Source of the DNA: Bacillota bacterium
GTDB taxonomy: Bacteria > Bacillota > UBA4882 > UBA10575
NCBI GenBank assembly: GCA_012727425.1
Contig: JAAYHQ010000014.1
Coordinates: 1 to 37,903, forward strand
Reading direction: 5' to 3'
DNA: 37,903 nt
The notes beneath the pieces are model-generated. The model did not search any database. It was not told the origin of the DNA and saw nothing but the letters and a program-made list of their open reading frames with translations. The position numbers were made by a program, and so were the translations under genes. Below are positions 17,772 through 26,071 of this stretch, piece by piece. Numbering within the stretch: position 1 is the stretch's first letter; every line of letters begins with the position of its first letter.

Positions 17772-18456
17772 GGCCGGCCGTTTCTTACGTCCGGTTTTAG
17801 ACCGGCTGGGCACCCTGGTCGACGGCATTGTCATCCTGGACGACGCCTCTACCGACGATACGCCCGCACTCTGCCGGGCCCACCCACGGGTAATCCGGTT
17901 CGAACGCTTGTCCACGCCCCTTTTCCCCCAGGATGAAGCCAAGCTCCGCGCCAAACTGTGGCAACTGACCATCGCGCTCAACCCCGACTGGATCCTGGCA
18001 CTCGATGCCGACGAGCTCTTCGCCGCCCGCAGCAAACAGGAGATCCTGGCCTTCCTGCAACAAACCCGCTATGAACTAATCACTTTCCCCGTCTATCATT
18101 TTTGGGGAGATCTCCGCCACTACCGGGCCGACCGTTGGTGGCATCCGGCCCGTGGACGCACCGCCTGTCTGCACCGTTACCGAAAAAACCGGATTTACCA
18201 CTGGGCCCCCCGTCGCCTGCACTGCGGACGTTTTCCCCAGGAAGCCTACCGGACGCCCCGGTTTAACAGCAACATCCCCCTTCTCCACCTCGGGTATGTC
18301 CACCACTGGGATCGCCAGGCCAAATACCAGCGTTACCTGCACCTCGATCCACAGGGGGAATTCTGTCCACTGCTCCACTACCGGTCGATTTTGCATTCTC
18401 CCCCACAGCTACGGTGTTGGCGGGGGGAAAAGGTGGAGGCCTTGTTATGGAGTTAA
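17719..18456 (+). CDS. Glycosyltransferase family 2 (WaaE/SunS-like)
   Basis: The 245-residue protein starts at an ATG behind GGGGAGGG. It has LLAMMAVRNEAGRFL, the GT-A motifs VILDDASTDDT and LALDADELFA (metal binding), then ELITFPVYHFWG. Its compact C-terminus is rich in His, Trp and Arg (LLHLGYVHHWDRQAKYQRY). This is the layout of GT2 members that read D-x-D-E and act on peptide or glycan acceptors. It overlaps the upstream GT gene by 53 bases and the next by 10. The donor and acceptor are unknown. Confidence 0.82.
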   Translation: MNDLKKPRLLAMMAVRNEAGRFLRPVLDRLGTLVDGIVILDDASTDDTPALCRAHPRVIRFERLSTPLFPQDEAKLRAKLWQLTIALNPDWILALDADELFAARSKQEILAFLQQTRYELITFPVYHFWGDLRHYRADRWWHPARGRTACLHRYRKNRIYHWAPRRLHCGRFPQEAYRTPRFNSNIPLLHLGYVHHWDRQAKYQRYLHLDPQGEFCPLLHYRSILHSPPQLRCWRGEKVEALLWS

Positions 18457-19241
18457 GCATCATCATTGTCAACTACAACACCCGCCCTTTTTTGGCGCGT
18501 TGCTTGGCGGCCCTGACCGCCACAACGACGGTCCCCTACGAAATAATCATCGTCGACAATCACTCCACCGATGACTCCGTCCCCTGGCTCCGTTCCGTAA
18601 ACGCCCCCCGCATCCGGGTGATCTTCAACTCCGAAAACCGGGGCTACGCTGCCGCCTGTAACCAGGGTCTTGACCGGGCTACCGGCCGGTATCTGGTGAC
18701 GATGAATGCGGATGTCATCACCCCGCCGCACTGGGCAAACCGGCTCATTTGGCATCTCAAACACCATCCTTCGACCTTGATGGTGGGTCCCAAAAGTTTG
18801 GGCATTGGCGGCAAGCAGTGGGCCGGTCCCCGGTCCTTCTCCCGCCACTTACCGGCTGCGGACCGGAAATTCGCCGCCCTTTACGCCCGCCAGTCTCAAC
18901 GCGCCAAATTCCTCATTGGTTGCCTGGTCCTCTTTGACCGCCGCTTACCTGCCAAGATCGGTCTTTTCGACGAAAAGCTGACTTTGGGTGCCGACGACTT
19001 TGACCTGGCCCTCCGCATCCGCGAACAGGGCTACCAGTTACGGATCGCTCGTGATGTCTTGATCGACCACGCGGTTCATGCTTCTTTTAACCGCAGTGAC
19101 CCGGCGGTAAGCGAAAAACTGGCCACAGCCAGTTGGACGTATTTCCGCCGGAAATGGGCGGCCTATTTACAGGAGTACGGATGGGAACGGCTGTTTGAAG
19201 ACGAGGCTCCGGTTTTCCCAGGAGAACAGGCTTTTACTTAA
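18447..19241 (+). CDS. Glycosyltransferase family 2
   Basis: The 264-residue enzyme has LSIIIVNYNTRPFLARCL, IIVDNHSTDDSVPWL, NSENRGYAAACNQGL, the DxD-like VTMNADVITP and GLFDEKLTLGADDFDLALRIREQG. It is closely similar in plan to the product at 16983 and probably arose from a related duplication. ATG 18447 is seven bases from GGTGGAGG; an in-frame TTG 33 bases earlier is less likely. Its 3' end overlaps the convergent CgeB-like gene by eight bases, with no room for a terminator. Confidence 0.88.
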   Translation: MELSIIIVNYNTRPFLARCLAALTATTTVPYEIIIVDNHSTDDSVPWLRSVNAPRIRVIFNSENRGYAAACNQGLDRATGRYLVTMNADVITPPHWANRLIWHLKHHPSTLMVGPKSLGIGGKQWAGPRSFSRHLPAADRKFAALYARQSQRAKFLIGCLVLFDRRLPAKIGLFDEKLTLGADDFDLALRIREQGYQLRIARDVLIDHAVHASFNRSDPAVSEKLATASWTYFRRKWAAYLQEYGWERLFEDEAPVFPGEQAFT

Positions 19242-20304
19242 CACCCGGCGGGGGATTGAAGGTCCAGATTCCTTCTGGCCGCAGATACCCATTGTGAAAG
19301 GAAAAGGCCATCGGGCGCCGCCCACTGACCCGAGCCCAATAGGAAGTGGGCAATTTGGCCACTTCCACAAAGATCTGCTGCAAACGGTGGTAATAAGTAT
19401 GCTCGCGGTAGGCCCTTTGGCGCGCCGCGTCGCCAATCTGGCGGCGTAGTTTTGGTTTCCCCAGGTAGTACCGGATCTTATCGGCCAAGTCATCGGGGTT
19501 GGAGAAAGCAACGATCTCTTTGTTGACGGTAAAATAATCAAAAAGATCCGGTCGCGTCGCATCGACAATCTGGAAAGCACCACAACCGGCCAGCGCAAAA
19601 GCCCGGTCATTGGGGCTGGACGCACCCACCCCCCGGCTGTTCCCCGACGGCGGGTCAACCGGATCCCGGTGGATGTTCAGGTTGATCTTGGCCCCGTTAA
19701 AGTACTTCTGTACCTCGTGAAAATCATGGATCACCGGGCGGACGAATTTGCGCAGATCCGGGTGTAATTCCCCCCAGCGGTCCCAGACCCCGATTAATTT
19801 GACGTTTAATTTCTTAAGAAAGGGCGCAATCGCATTTAAGACCTTCAGCCGGTTGGGAAAACCCATGCCGATAAAACAGAGATCGCTGCGGTATTCTTCC
19901 GCCGTCTTCAAGCGCCGGTGAACATCGGGATTACAACACCAGGGCAGATAAAAGACGCGGGGGTGGTTGTACTCGGCCACTGCCTGCCGTTCGTTGGTAA
20001 AAACCAGGTCATAGGCGTCAACCATCGGACCGCGGTGCAGATCGATCTCATAGGGGTCTTCGACCAGCCACAGAACGGTTTTCACCCCTAAAGAACGGGC
20101 ATAATGGACCTGTTCCAGTGGCGTGCGGTTACCATGCACCACCAACAGCACTTCGGGGCGGAACTCCTTGATCAGGCGGGAAGAAAGCTTCCGCGGGCCA
20201 ACCTGCCGCACTTGATGCTCCATCTTCTTTAAGGTCATATAGATATCGTAAGCATAGCGATGGTGAAAGCCCATTGCTCCAGAGTCAACAAACAGGACCC
20301 TCAT
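19234..20304 (-). CDS. CgeB-like glycosyltransferase (spore-maturation protein type)
   Basis: The 356-residue GT-B-type protein has an N-terminal DUF3880-like half (MRVLFVDSGAMGFHHRYAYDIY, EVLLVVHGNRTPLEQVHYARSLG, VLWLVEDPYEIDLHRG). A C-terminal Glyco_trans_1_2 domain contains FIGMGFPNRLKVLNAI, SSPNDRAFALAGCGAFQIVDATRPDLFDYF and EIVAFSNPDDLADKIRYYL. In Bacillus subtilis CgeB takes part in the glycan of the spore crust; other homologues modify peptidoglycan-linked or flagellar glycans. The start at 20304 has AAGGAGG nine bases upstream. It is the only gene of the glycan region on the minus strand, ends inside the convergent gene, and has a likely own promoter. Confidence 0.85.
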   Translation of the reverse strand: MRVLFVDSGAMGFHHRYAYDIYMTLKKMEHQVRQVGPRKLSSRLIKEFRPEVLLVVHGNRTPLEQVHYARSLGVKTVLWLVEDPYEIDLHRGPMVDAYDLVFTNERQAVAEYNHPRVFYLPWCCNPDVHRRLKTAEEYRSDLCFIGMGFPNRLKVLNAIAPFLKKLNVKLIGVWDRWGELHPDLRKFVRPVIHDFHEVQKYFNGAKINLNIHRDPVDPPSGNSRGVGASSPNDRAFALAGCGAFQIVDATRPDLFDYFTVNKEIVAFSNPDDLADKIRYYLGKPKLRRQIGDAARQRAYREHTYYHRLQQIFVEVAKLPTSYWARVSGRRPMAFSFHNGYLRPEGIWTFNPPPGVK

Positions 20305-20348
20305 CTTCTTTCCTCCTTCGGTCATTAACCGGTTTCTAAGTTTGGAAT

Positions 20349-20377
20349 ATTATATGAGATCAATCTTTTTGGAGGAA
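20349..20377 (-). promoter_or_regulatory. Possible promoter of the cgeB-like gene
   Basis: A perfect TATAAT on the minus strand (20349-20354) lies about 45 bases upstream of the ATG. The -35 region at 17-base spacing (TTCCTC) is poor, so the assignment rests on the -10 element. Confidence 0.4.
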
Positions 20378-20494
20378 CAATCCGTACCGCGAAAAGGCCC
20401 TTCTACCAGGCCGCAAAGATGCCTTGACCCCATCACCCCCAACACGCCCGGGTCGTACACTAAAGCAAGGAGGTACCAGAAAGGATGAGTCGGT

Positions 20495-21334
20495 TTGCGA
20501 TTTTCGATTATTATCAACTGTTACAACACCTTGCCCTTAATCAAAAAATGCCTCGAAGCAGCACTGGTCAGCACGGACCAGAACAGTGAACTAATCCTGA
20601 TCAACAACCATCCCCCTTATGCGGATGCTTTAGCCTTTCTGCGGGAGTACAAACACCCCCGGGTCCGCATCCTGGATCCAGGACGGAACATCGGTTGTAT
20701 GCCCGGATTCCAATACGGCGCCGAACACGCCCACGGTCAATACCTCGTCAAACTGGACGATGATGTATTAGTCCCGAATAAAAACTGGACCGCCGCGATG
20801 TGCCAAGCCTTAAAGGACTTCCCAAAGCTGGCCTATGTTGCGCTTCTGCCCGCCGCCCTCAAAGGAAGCCCCCGGCCACAGGTGAAAAAAAACGGTTACA
20901 CCCTGGAATTCCGGCGGAGTACCATACTGTTCTGGTGCATGATGATTAATAAACAGTTATGGCGAAAACATTTCTACTTAGCCGATCTTCCCCTCTATGG
21001 CGTCGGCGAACGGCATTATGAACGGAAAGCAAATCAGCTTGGTCTGAAGAAGGCCTACCTGACTTCCCATGTTTGCACCAGTTTGGGACGGACCGAAGAA
21101 GCGGATCCGCTTTATGGAGCCTGGAAACTCTTTTATGTCAAAAAAAAGGAAAGCCGGAGCGACTTTGAGACCTGGAAAAAAAGTTTCGTTCTCGGCCCGG
21201 GCGAAGCCGAAATCATGCGGCGGTTCGGCTACCCTGAGGACCAGATCGCCGCGGTGCGGGCCTTGCTTACCGCCACCCAACAAGCGGATCGAACCTGCTC
21301 CCCAACAGAAGGAGGGGCCGAGCATGTCCCTTAA
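20495..21334 (+). CDS. Glycosyltransferase family 2 (GT-A type, divergent)
   Basis: The 279-residue protein begins FSIIINCYNTLPLIKKCL and contains ILINNHPPYADALAFL, RNIGCMPGFQYGAEHAHGQYLVKLDDDVLVPN (DxD metal site LDDD) and ILFWCMMINKQLW. It is a GT-A fold enzyme of unknown donor. The only in-frame start is TTG 20495. The good AGGAGG site fits instead an ATG at 20485 that is one base out of frame. Either the TTG uses the weaker AAGGATG as its site, or one T in the TTT run at 20494-20496 is extra and the true start is ATG (MSRLRFSII). It overlaps the next gene by 11 bases. Confidence 0.8.
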   Translation: MRFSIIINCYNTLPLIKKCLEAALVSTDQNSELILINNHPPYADALAFLREYKHPRVRILDPGRNIGCMPGFQYGAEHAHGQYLVKLDDDVLVPNKNWTAAMCQALKDFPKLAYVALLPAALKGSPRPQVKKNGYTLEFRRSTILFWCMMINKQLWRKHFYLADLPLYGVGERHYERKANQLGLKKAYLTSHVCTSLGRTEEADPLYGAWKLFYVKKKESRSDFETWKKSFVLGPGEAEIMRRFGYPEDQIAAVRALLTATQQADRTCSPTEGGAEHVP

Positions 21335-22106
21335 GGACTTCCCCGATGAAAAACTCCTCTCCGAACTAGAAGTCCTGCACCGGATTCACCGCGCCCTCCG
21401 CCAAAAAAAACCTTTTTCCCTGGTCCGGATCGGGGACGGGGAAAATATCGTCCTTGCCCAGGGCACATTCCTCAGCAACAAAGAGCTGGAACAGACCTAT
21501 TGGGTGCGGGACAGCCGTACCGGTGGAAAAGGGGTTGACCTGCCCAACCTCACCCTCCGCGACCGGATGCTGAAGGGGATCAAAGCCGCCGACATCGTCG
21601 GGATCTGTCGTCAACAGAACGACGAAGTCTCCGCCCCGACCAAATTCAAGCGGGCCCTCACCAACAAAATCTTCGACCATTACAACCTGCAGCCCCGTGC
21701 CCTCTGCTATGTCTTCTGCAACCGCAAGATGGTCGCTTACCGCTACTTCTGGAAGATTATCCACCAATACCGCACCCTCCTCATCTCCAAGTGGGCCGCC
21801 GACTACGCCAAACGGATCACCAGCAAATACACGAATTTACCCCCCCGGATCGTGGGGACCATCAATTTTGAGCATTATGACCAAATTCCCGCGGTCCTGA
21901 AAAAAGCGGGTCAATACGAATTTGATCTGGCCTTAATCTCCGCCGGGGTCAACGCCGTCATTCTCGCTCCGGCCCTGGCCAAACGCTACAAGAAAGTAGC
22001 GATCGACTTTGGAAAGACCATGATGTACACGGTCCGGCCCAACAACCGCATTCGCCCTTGGGACCCCCAGCCTAAACCGGCCACCGAGGAACGGGAACAA
22101 GCTTGA
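21324..22106 (+). CDS. GT-D fold glycosyltransferase
   Basis: The 260-residue protein matches the GT-D fold (DUF1792-type) glycosyltransferases. It has SLVRIGDGENIVLAQG with the DxE metal motif, RMLKGIKAADIVGICRQ, RIVGTINFEHYDQI and a C-terminal FDLALISAGVNAVILAPALAKRYKKVAIDFGKT. Such enzymes extend O-linked glycans on serine-rich adhesins in streptococci; the reaction here is unknown. The start has GGAGGGG nine bases upstream and overlaps the preceding gene by 11 bases, so the two are co-translated. Confidence 0.8.
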   Translation: MSLKDFPDEKLLSELEVLHRIHRALRQKKPFSLVRIGDGENIVLAQGTFLSNKELEQTYWVRDSRTGGKGVDLPNLTLRDRMLKGIKAADIVGICRQQNDEVSAPTKFKRALTNKIFDHYNLQPRALCYVFCNRKMVAYRYFWKIIHQYRTLLISKWAADYAKRITSKYTNLPPRIVGTINFEHYDQIPAVLKKAGQYEFDLALISAGVNAVILAPALAKRYKKVAIDFGKTMMYTVRPNNRIRPWDPQPKPATEEREQA

Positions 22107-22187
22107 TCCGACCGGAGTTGATCTGACCGACCGGCGGCGAAAAGCCCGTCCCGCGCCCCCAACAGTCCCAGGCTAACCTGAAAGGGA

Positions 22188-22925
22188 ATGATGCGCATGG
22201 AGCACCATGTCGATCTGGTCCTGGTCACTTACACGAGCCGACTTTGCCTGCCCACGTTTTTTCAGTCCTTACGGCAAACGACCAAACCGCCTTTCCGTTT
22301 ATTGGTGATCGATAACAACAGTCAAGACCAGACCAAGGCCTATTTACAATCGAAGCTGCAAGATCCCTTTTTCCGTCACCACCTGCGGCTCGTCTTCAAC
22401 AAAAAGAACCTGGGGGTGGCGAAAGCCTGGAACCAAGCGGTCAAGCTGACCACCGGCCGGTTTATTGTCTTCTTAAACCCCGATCTGATTTTTACCAGGG
22501 ATTGGCTCCACAAGTTGACTCAAAGCGCCATGCGGCATAAACAGGCCATGGTCGTTGGGGCAAAAATCCTCAATCCCGACGGCACCATTTACCATGCGGG
22601 GGCCAACGGAAAAATCCGGGGTAAGGGAGAGAAAAACCGTCCGGGCCTCTGTGACCGGGAAAAGAAGGTCCGTTGGGTCCAAGGCAGTTGTTTTCTGGTC
22701 AAGCGCGCAATTTTTCACGAAATCGGGGGCTTCGACGAACGGTTTTTTATGTACGGTGAAGAAGTGGACTTTTGTTGGCGGGTGCGACAAGCCGGTTATG
22801 AAGTGCTTTATGCCCCCGTTCCCGTCTACCATTACCGGCAAGGGTCGAAAATCACCCGTAAGGAGCGGCTTAAACTCCGCCGGCACAGCGCCCGGTTGTT
22901 AAGGGCAAAATGGAAGAAAAAATAA
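22188..22925 (+). CDS. Glycosyltransferase family 2 (rhamnosyltransferase-like)
   Basis: The 245-residue GT-A protein shows VDLVLVTYTSRLCL, LLVIDNNSQDQT, NKKNLGVAKAWNQAV, FLNPDLIF at the metal site, VQGSCFLVKRAIFHEIGGFDERFFMYGEEVDFCWRVRQAG and a basic tail (RLLRAKWKKK). It resembles the WbbL branch. Three in-frame ATG codons (22188, 22191, 22197) follow AAAGGGA, the second and third at better spacing, so the start is uncertain by three residues. It is followed at once by a strong terminator, ending the first glycan transcript. Confidence 0.86.
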   Translation: MMRMEHHVDLVLVTYTSRLCLPTFFQSLRQTTKPPFRLLVIDNNSQDQTKAYLQSKLQDPFFRHHLRLVFNKKNLGVAKAWNQAVKLTTGRFIVFLNPDLIFTRDWLHKLTQSAMRHKQAMVVGAKILNPDGTIYHAGANGKIRGKGEKNRPGLCDREKKVRWVQGSCFLVKRAIFHEIGGFDERFFMYGEEVDFCWRVRQAGYEVLYAPVPVYHYRQGSKITRKERLKLRRHSARLLRAKWKKK

Positions 22926-22950
22926 ATTCCGCTCCCGCGGAATTGTTTTT
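22925..22950 (+). terminator. Intrinsic terminator after the GT2 gene
   Basis: AATTCCGC and GCGGAATT form a perfect 8-bp stem with a TCCC loop, followed by GTTTTTATAT. It begins at the stop codon of the GT2 gene and separates it from the UDP-glucose dehydrogenase gene. Confidence 0.88.
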
Positions 22951-23043
22951 ATATCCCATCCCCTTCCCGCCGCCAGCGAAATAAGATGAAGAAACAGAGC
23001 AGATTTTGGGATACAAAGACGATTCCAGCGGAGGAGATGAAGC

Positions 23044-24396
23044 GTGAAAATAACGGTGATTGGTTGCGGTTACGTCGGTCTGGTGACCGCCGCCGGTCTG
23101 GCGGAGACCGGCCACTGGGTAACCGGTGTTGACCGCGACCCCGTAAAGATAAATAAACTGCGCCGTCAAGAAGTCCCGTTCTACGAGAAAGATTTGGAAC
23201 CGCTCTTGCGCCGCCACGCCAAGACCGGGCGGCTGGCCTTTACCACCAGTCTAGCCCTGGGCGTCACCAATGCCCAGATTATTTTCATCGCGGTCGGCAC
23301 CCCGCCCTTAAGCGACGGGTCGGTTGATCTTAGCCAGATCGAAGCGGTTGCCGCCGAAATCGGTCCCCAACTTCATCGTTATACGGTGATCGTTAATAAA
23401 TCCACCGTTCCGGTGGGAACCACCCGCCGGCTCAAAACCATCATCGGGGAGCACACCCGCCACCCGGTACCTTTTGACGTGGTCAGTAACCCCGAATTTC
23501 TGCGGGAAGGAAATGCGGTCTCCGATTTTATGAATCCGGACCGCATTGTCATTGGCACCAATTCTCCGCGGGCCCGCAAAGTCATGGCCGAGCTTTACCG
23601 GCCCTTTCTGAAAAAAAGGGTCCCTTTGCTTCTGACCAACCCGGAGACCGCGGAACTGATTAAATATGCCTCCAATGCCTTCCTGGCCACCAAAATCTCG
23701 TTCATCAATGAACTGGCCGAGCTCTGTGAGGCCGTTGGGGCCGATCTGCCGATGGTGGCCCGTGGAATGGGCCTGGACCACCGGATCGGCCCCGAATTTC
23801 TCGCCGCCGGACCGGGTTATGGCGGCTCCTGTTTCCCGAAAGACACCAAAGCCTTGATTCACCTCGCCCGGACCCACGGTAAGCAAGTTTCCATCGTCGA
23901 AGCCACCGATGCGGTGAACACCCAAATCCAACAAAAGATGTTGGCCAAGATCACCCGCACCCTCGGCCCGCCCGCCGGAAAAACCATTGCCGTTCTCGGT
24001 CTAGCCTTCAAAGCCAATACGGATGATCTCAGGGCTTCACCGGCTTTGCCGATTATTGAAGGCCTCCTGCGCGCCGGTGCGCAGATCCGGGTCCACGACC
24101 CAAAAGCTTTAGACAACGGTAAAAAGGTCTTCGGCAACCGGATTACCTACTGCACGGATGAGTACACCGCCGCCCAAGACGCGTCGGCGGTGGTGATTGT
24201 TACCGAGTGGGAGCAATACCGCGCCCTTGACCTGGACTTGTTGAAAGCCAAAATGGCCCAAGCCATCATCATCGACCTCCGGAACCTTTTAACTCCGGAA
24301 CGGGTCCGCGCCCACGGCTTTCTTTACGAAGGGATCGGCCGCGGCAGTACGCAAGAGATGGGGGAAGCGCATGGGAAAATATCTGCTTTACAGTGA
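23044..24396 (+). CDS. ugd: UDP-glucose 6-dehydrogenase
   Basis: The 450-residue enzyme oxidises UDP-glucose to UDP-glucuronate with two NAD+. It has the NAD-binding ITVIGCGYVGLVTAAGLAETG (residues 3-23) and IFIAVGTPP. It also has NKSTVPVGTT, VSNPEFLREGNAV, LIKYASNAFLATKISFINELAEL (catalytic Lys and Asn), GYGGSCFPKDTKAL with the catalytic C263, and the C-terminal AVLGLAFKANTDDLRASPAL. The family could also act on UDP-ManNAc, but the motifs fit Ugd/TuaD better. GTG start with GGAGGAG eight bases upstream. It supplies uronic acid for the adjacent glycosyltransferases and overlaps the FkbM gene by 26 bases. Confidence 0.93.
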   Translation: MKITVIGCGYVGLVTAAGLAETGHWVTGVDRDPVKINKLRRQEVPFYEKDLEPLLRRHAKTGRLAFTTSLALGVTNAQIIFIAVGTPPLSDGSVDLSQIEAVAAEIGPQLHRYTVIVNKSTVPVGTTRRLKTIIGEHTRHPVPFDVVSNPEFLREGNAVSDFMNPDRIVIGTNSPRARKVMAELYRPFLKKRVPLLLTNPETAELIKYASNAFLATKISFINELAELCEAVGADLPMVARGMGLDHRIGPEFLAAGPGYGGSCFPKDTKALIHLARTHGKQVSIVEATDAVNTQIQQKMLAKITRTLGPPAGKTIAVLGLAFKANTDDLRASPALPIIEGLLRAGAQIRVHDPKALDNGKKVFGNRITYCTDEYTAAQDASAVVIVTEWEQYRALDLDLLKAKMAQAIIIDLRNLLTPERVRAHGFLYEGIGRGSTQEMGEAHGKISALQ

Positions 24397-25450
24397 GGAC
24401 CTGGCCGGCTTCGTCGCCTTAAACGTCCTCAAAGCAAAACAACACCAGATCGTGGGGGTGATCGATTGTTCCGGACGCCTGATCCAACAAGCTCTGGAGC
24501 AAGGGTTCGCCGTCTGTCAAAACATGGAGATCCTGCCCGCTGAAGCCCTGAACCAGGTAGACGGGATCATGATTGGCGTGGCGACCGAACCGTTGGCCAC
24601 CCAACTGAAAAAAGAGTTGAAGGCCAAGTTTCCCCAGAAAAAGGTCAACACCCTGCTGGATCCGGAATACCTGCCGGATTATCTGGCGGCGCGGCAGTCC
24701 GCCCTTGAGCAGCTGGTGAACGATGAAACCCAAGTCATGCCGGTCCAATACGGGAAAGGCGATGTCCTCATCTGTGCGGAAAACAAGGCCGAAGCGAAAC
24801 GGGCCCGGCATGTCCAGGAAGCAAAGGTCCTCGCCTTGATCCAGTCTTTAATCAAACCACAGATGGTCTTCTACGATATCGGCGCCAATATCGGCATCCA
24901 CAGTCTGATCCTGGCCCGGGAGCATCCTGATTGCCAGATCCATGCCTTTGAACCGGAAACTCTGAATTTCTGGAAACTACTCCGCAACATTACGCTGAAC
25001 AAACTGGAGAACATTACCCCCCATCTGATTGCGGCCGGAGCCAAACGGGAAGTGCGGTTCCTCTCCCTGCAGGGGTATCTTTCCGGCCTTGGCCGGCACT
25101 CGCTCCAAAAAACGGTAAGCAGTCTGACCACCCCCGTGGAAGTCTGGAACCTGGATTCCTATACCCGCCGGAAAAAGATCCCCCGTCCTGACCTGGTTAA
25201 AATCGATGTGGAAGGCTTCGAGTTACAAGTATTGAAAGGGATGAACCATATAATTAAAGCGAAAAGACCCAGCTTCATCATTGAAGTCCATGAAGCCCTG
25301 ACGGACCGGACCAAGGTCGAAAATTTTCTACAAAAACACCATTATAAACTAAAAGAGATCGCCCGCCAGCCCAAAAGGGGTTTCCTCTACGCCAAACCCG
25401 GCAAAAAAACGACCGCCCCAAACCAAGGCGCTGGGGGAAAAAAGAAGTAA
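24371..25450 (+). CDS. FkbM family methyltransferase with an N-terminal nucleotide-binding-like extension
   Basis: The 359-residue protein has a SAM-dependent FkbM domain from about residue 150: MVFYDIGANIGIHSLIL (motif I), IHAFEPET, VWNLDSYTRRKK, LVKIDVEGFELQVLKGM and SFIIEVHEAL. FkbM enzymes O-methylate sugars in surface polysaccharides and antibiotics. Residues 1-110 (KYLLYSEDLAGFVALNVLKAKQHQIVGVIDCSG ... DGIMIGVATEPL) look like a Rossmann-type sensor half seen in some surface-sugar enzymes, and are not usual for FkbM. ATG 24371 has GGGGGAAG upstream and overlaps ugd, so methylation of a uronate-containing glycan is a reasonable inference. It is the last gene of the region. Confidence 0.87.
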   Translation: MGKYLLYSEDLAGFVALNVLKAKQHQIVGVIDCSGRLIQQALEQGFAVCQNMEILPAEALNQVDGIMIGVATEPLATQLKKELKAKFPQKKVNTLLDPEYLPDYLAARQSALEQLVNDETQVMPVQYGKGDVLICAENKAEAKRARHVQEAKVLALIQSLIKPQMVFYDIGANIGIHSLILAREHPDCQIHAFEPETLNFWKLLRNITLNKLENITPHLIAAGAKREVRFLSLQGYLSGLGRHSLQKTVSSLTTPVEVWNLDSYTRRKKIPRPDLVKIDVEGFELQVLKGMNHIIKAKRPSFIIEVHEALTDRTKVENFLQKHHYKLKEIARQPKRGFLYAKPGKKTTAPNQGAGGKKK

Positions 25451-25455
25451 AACCA

Positions 25456-25484
25456 AAGGCCCCTTCCCGGAATGAAGGGGCCTT
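25456..25484 (+). terminator. Hairpin terminator at the end of the glycan region
   Basis: AAGGCCCCTTC and GAAGGGGCCTT form a perfect 11-bp stem with a 7-base loop immediately after the FkbM gene. The following T-run is short (TTGCTAATT), so efficiency may be moderate. Confidence 0.75.
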
Positions 25485-25516
25485 GCTAATTGCAGATTAG
25501 GCTGAAAAACAAAAAC

Positions 25517-25532
25517 CGGAGTAAAAACTCCG
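25517..25532 (-). terminator. Intrinsic terminator for the tRNA-Gly/Cys/Leu unit
   Basis: On the minus strand CGGAGT-TTTT-ACTCCG is followed by GTTTTTGTTTTTC. It lies about 140 bases beyond the tRNA-Leu end. Confidence 0.65.
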
Positions 25533-25673
25533 TTGCGTTTTATACTATATGAGGCAAATGAGAAGCACTAGAATTCCAACAAAAGTCCCGACAAAAGTCT
25601 CAACAGTCGCGTTTTTTTCCTTGTATTTCCTTTTTTATGTCGTTGGGTTTTTCTCCTCAAACCCTTATCTAGC

Positions 25674-25762
25674 TGGTGGGAAAGGGGGGACTTGAACCCC
25701 CACGACCTAGAAAGGTCAACGGATTTTAAGTCCGTTGCGTCTGCCGGTTCCGCCACTCTCCC
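25674..25762 (-). tRNA. tRNA-Leu (UAA)
   Basis: The minus strand gives acceptor GGGAGAG with its partner CTTTCCC, an anticodon stem around CTTAAAA (anticodon TAA), a long variable arm typical of Leu, T arm GGGGG/CCCCC with TTCAAGT, and encoded CCA. It is the last gene of the three-tRNA unit. Confidence 0.95.
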
Positions 25763-25777
25763 GTGTTAAATAAAAGA

Positions 25778-25851
<74 letters not shown>

Positions 25852-25862
25852 ATAAATAAAAT

Positions 25863-25937
25863 TGGAGCGGAAAACGGGATTTGAACCCGCGACCCTCGCC
25901 TTGGCAAGGCGATGCTCTACCGCTGAGCTATTTCCGC
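25863..25937 (-). tRNA. tRNA-Gly (GCC)
   Basis: Acceptor GCGGAAA/TTTCCGC, D stem GCTC/GAGC, anticodon stem TCGCC/GGCGA around TTGCCAA (anticodon GCC), T arm CGGG/CCCG with TTCAAAT, and encoded CCA. It is the first gene of the unit. Confidence 0.96.
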
Positions 25938-25957
25938 TCTTTCTTCTTGCAAAAGTT

Positions 25958-25987
25958 ATATTACCACACATCCCGGTAAAATGTCAA
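25958..25987 (-). promoter_or_regulatory. Sigma-A promoter of the tRNA-Gly/Cys/Leu unit
   Basis: On the minus strand TTGACA (25982-25987) and TAATAT (25958-25963) are 18 bases apart. Predicted start is near 25951, about 14 bases before tRNA-Gly. It sits between the permease stop and the tRNAs. Confidence 0.8.
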
Positions 25988-26071
25988 GGGTATTTTTCGC
26001 CTGTTTCTTCTCCTTTGGCCGGGAAAAAGGATCAACACGGCCTTGAAGGCCCGGCCCGGGACCGGTCCGGA

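Noticed and set aside
25568-25756. Minus-strand frame AEPADATDLKSVDLSRSWGFKSPLSH
   Set aside because: It is a translated tRNA-Leu gene and not a protein.
26038-26066. GC-rich inverted repeats after lctP
   Set aside because: Several short palindromes overlap, but no T-run follows in either direction, so a terminator call is not supported.
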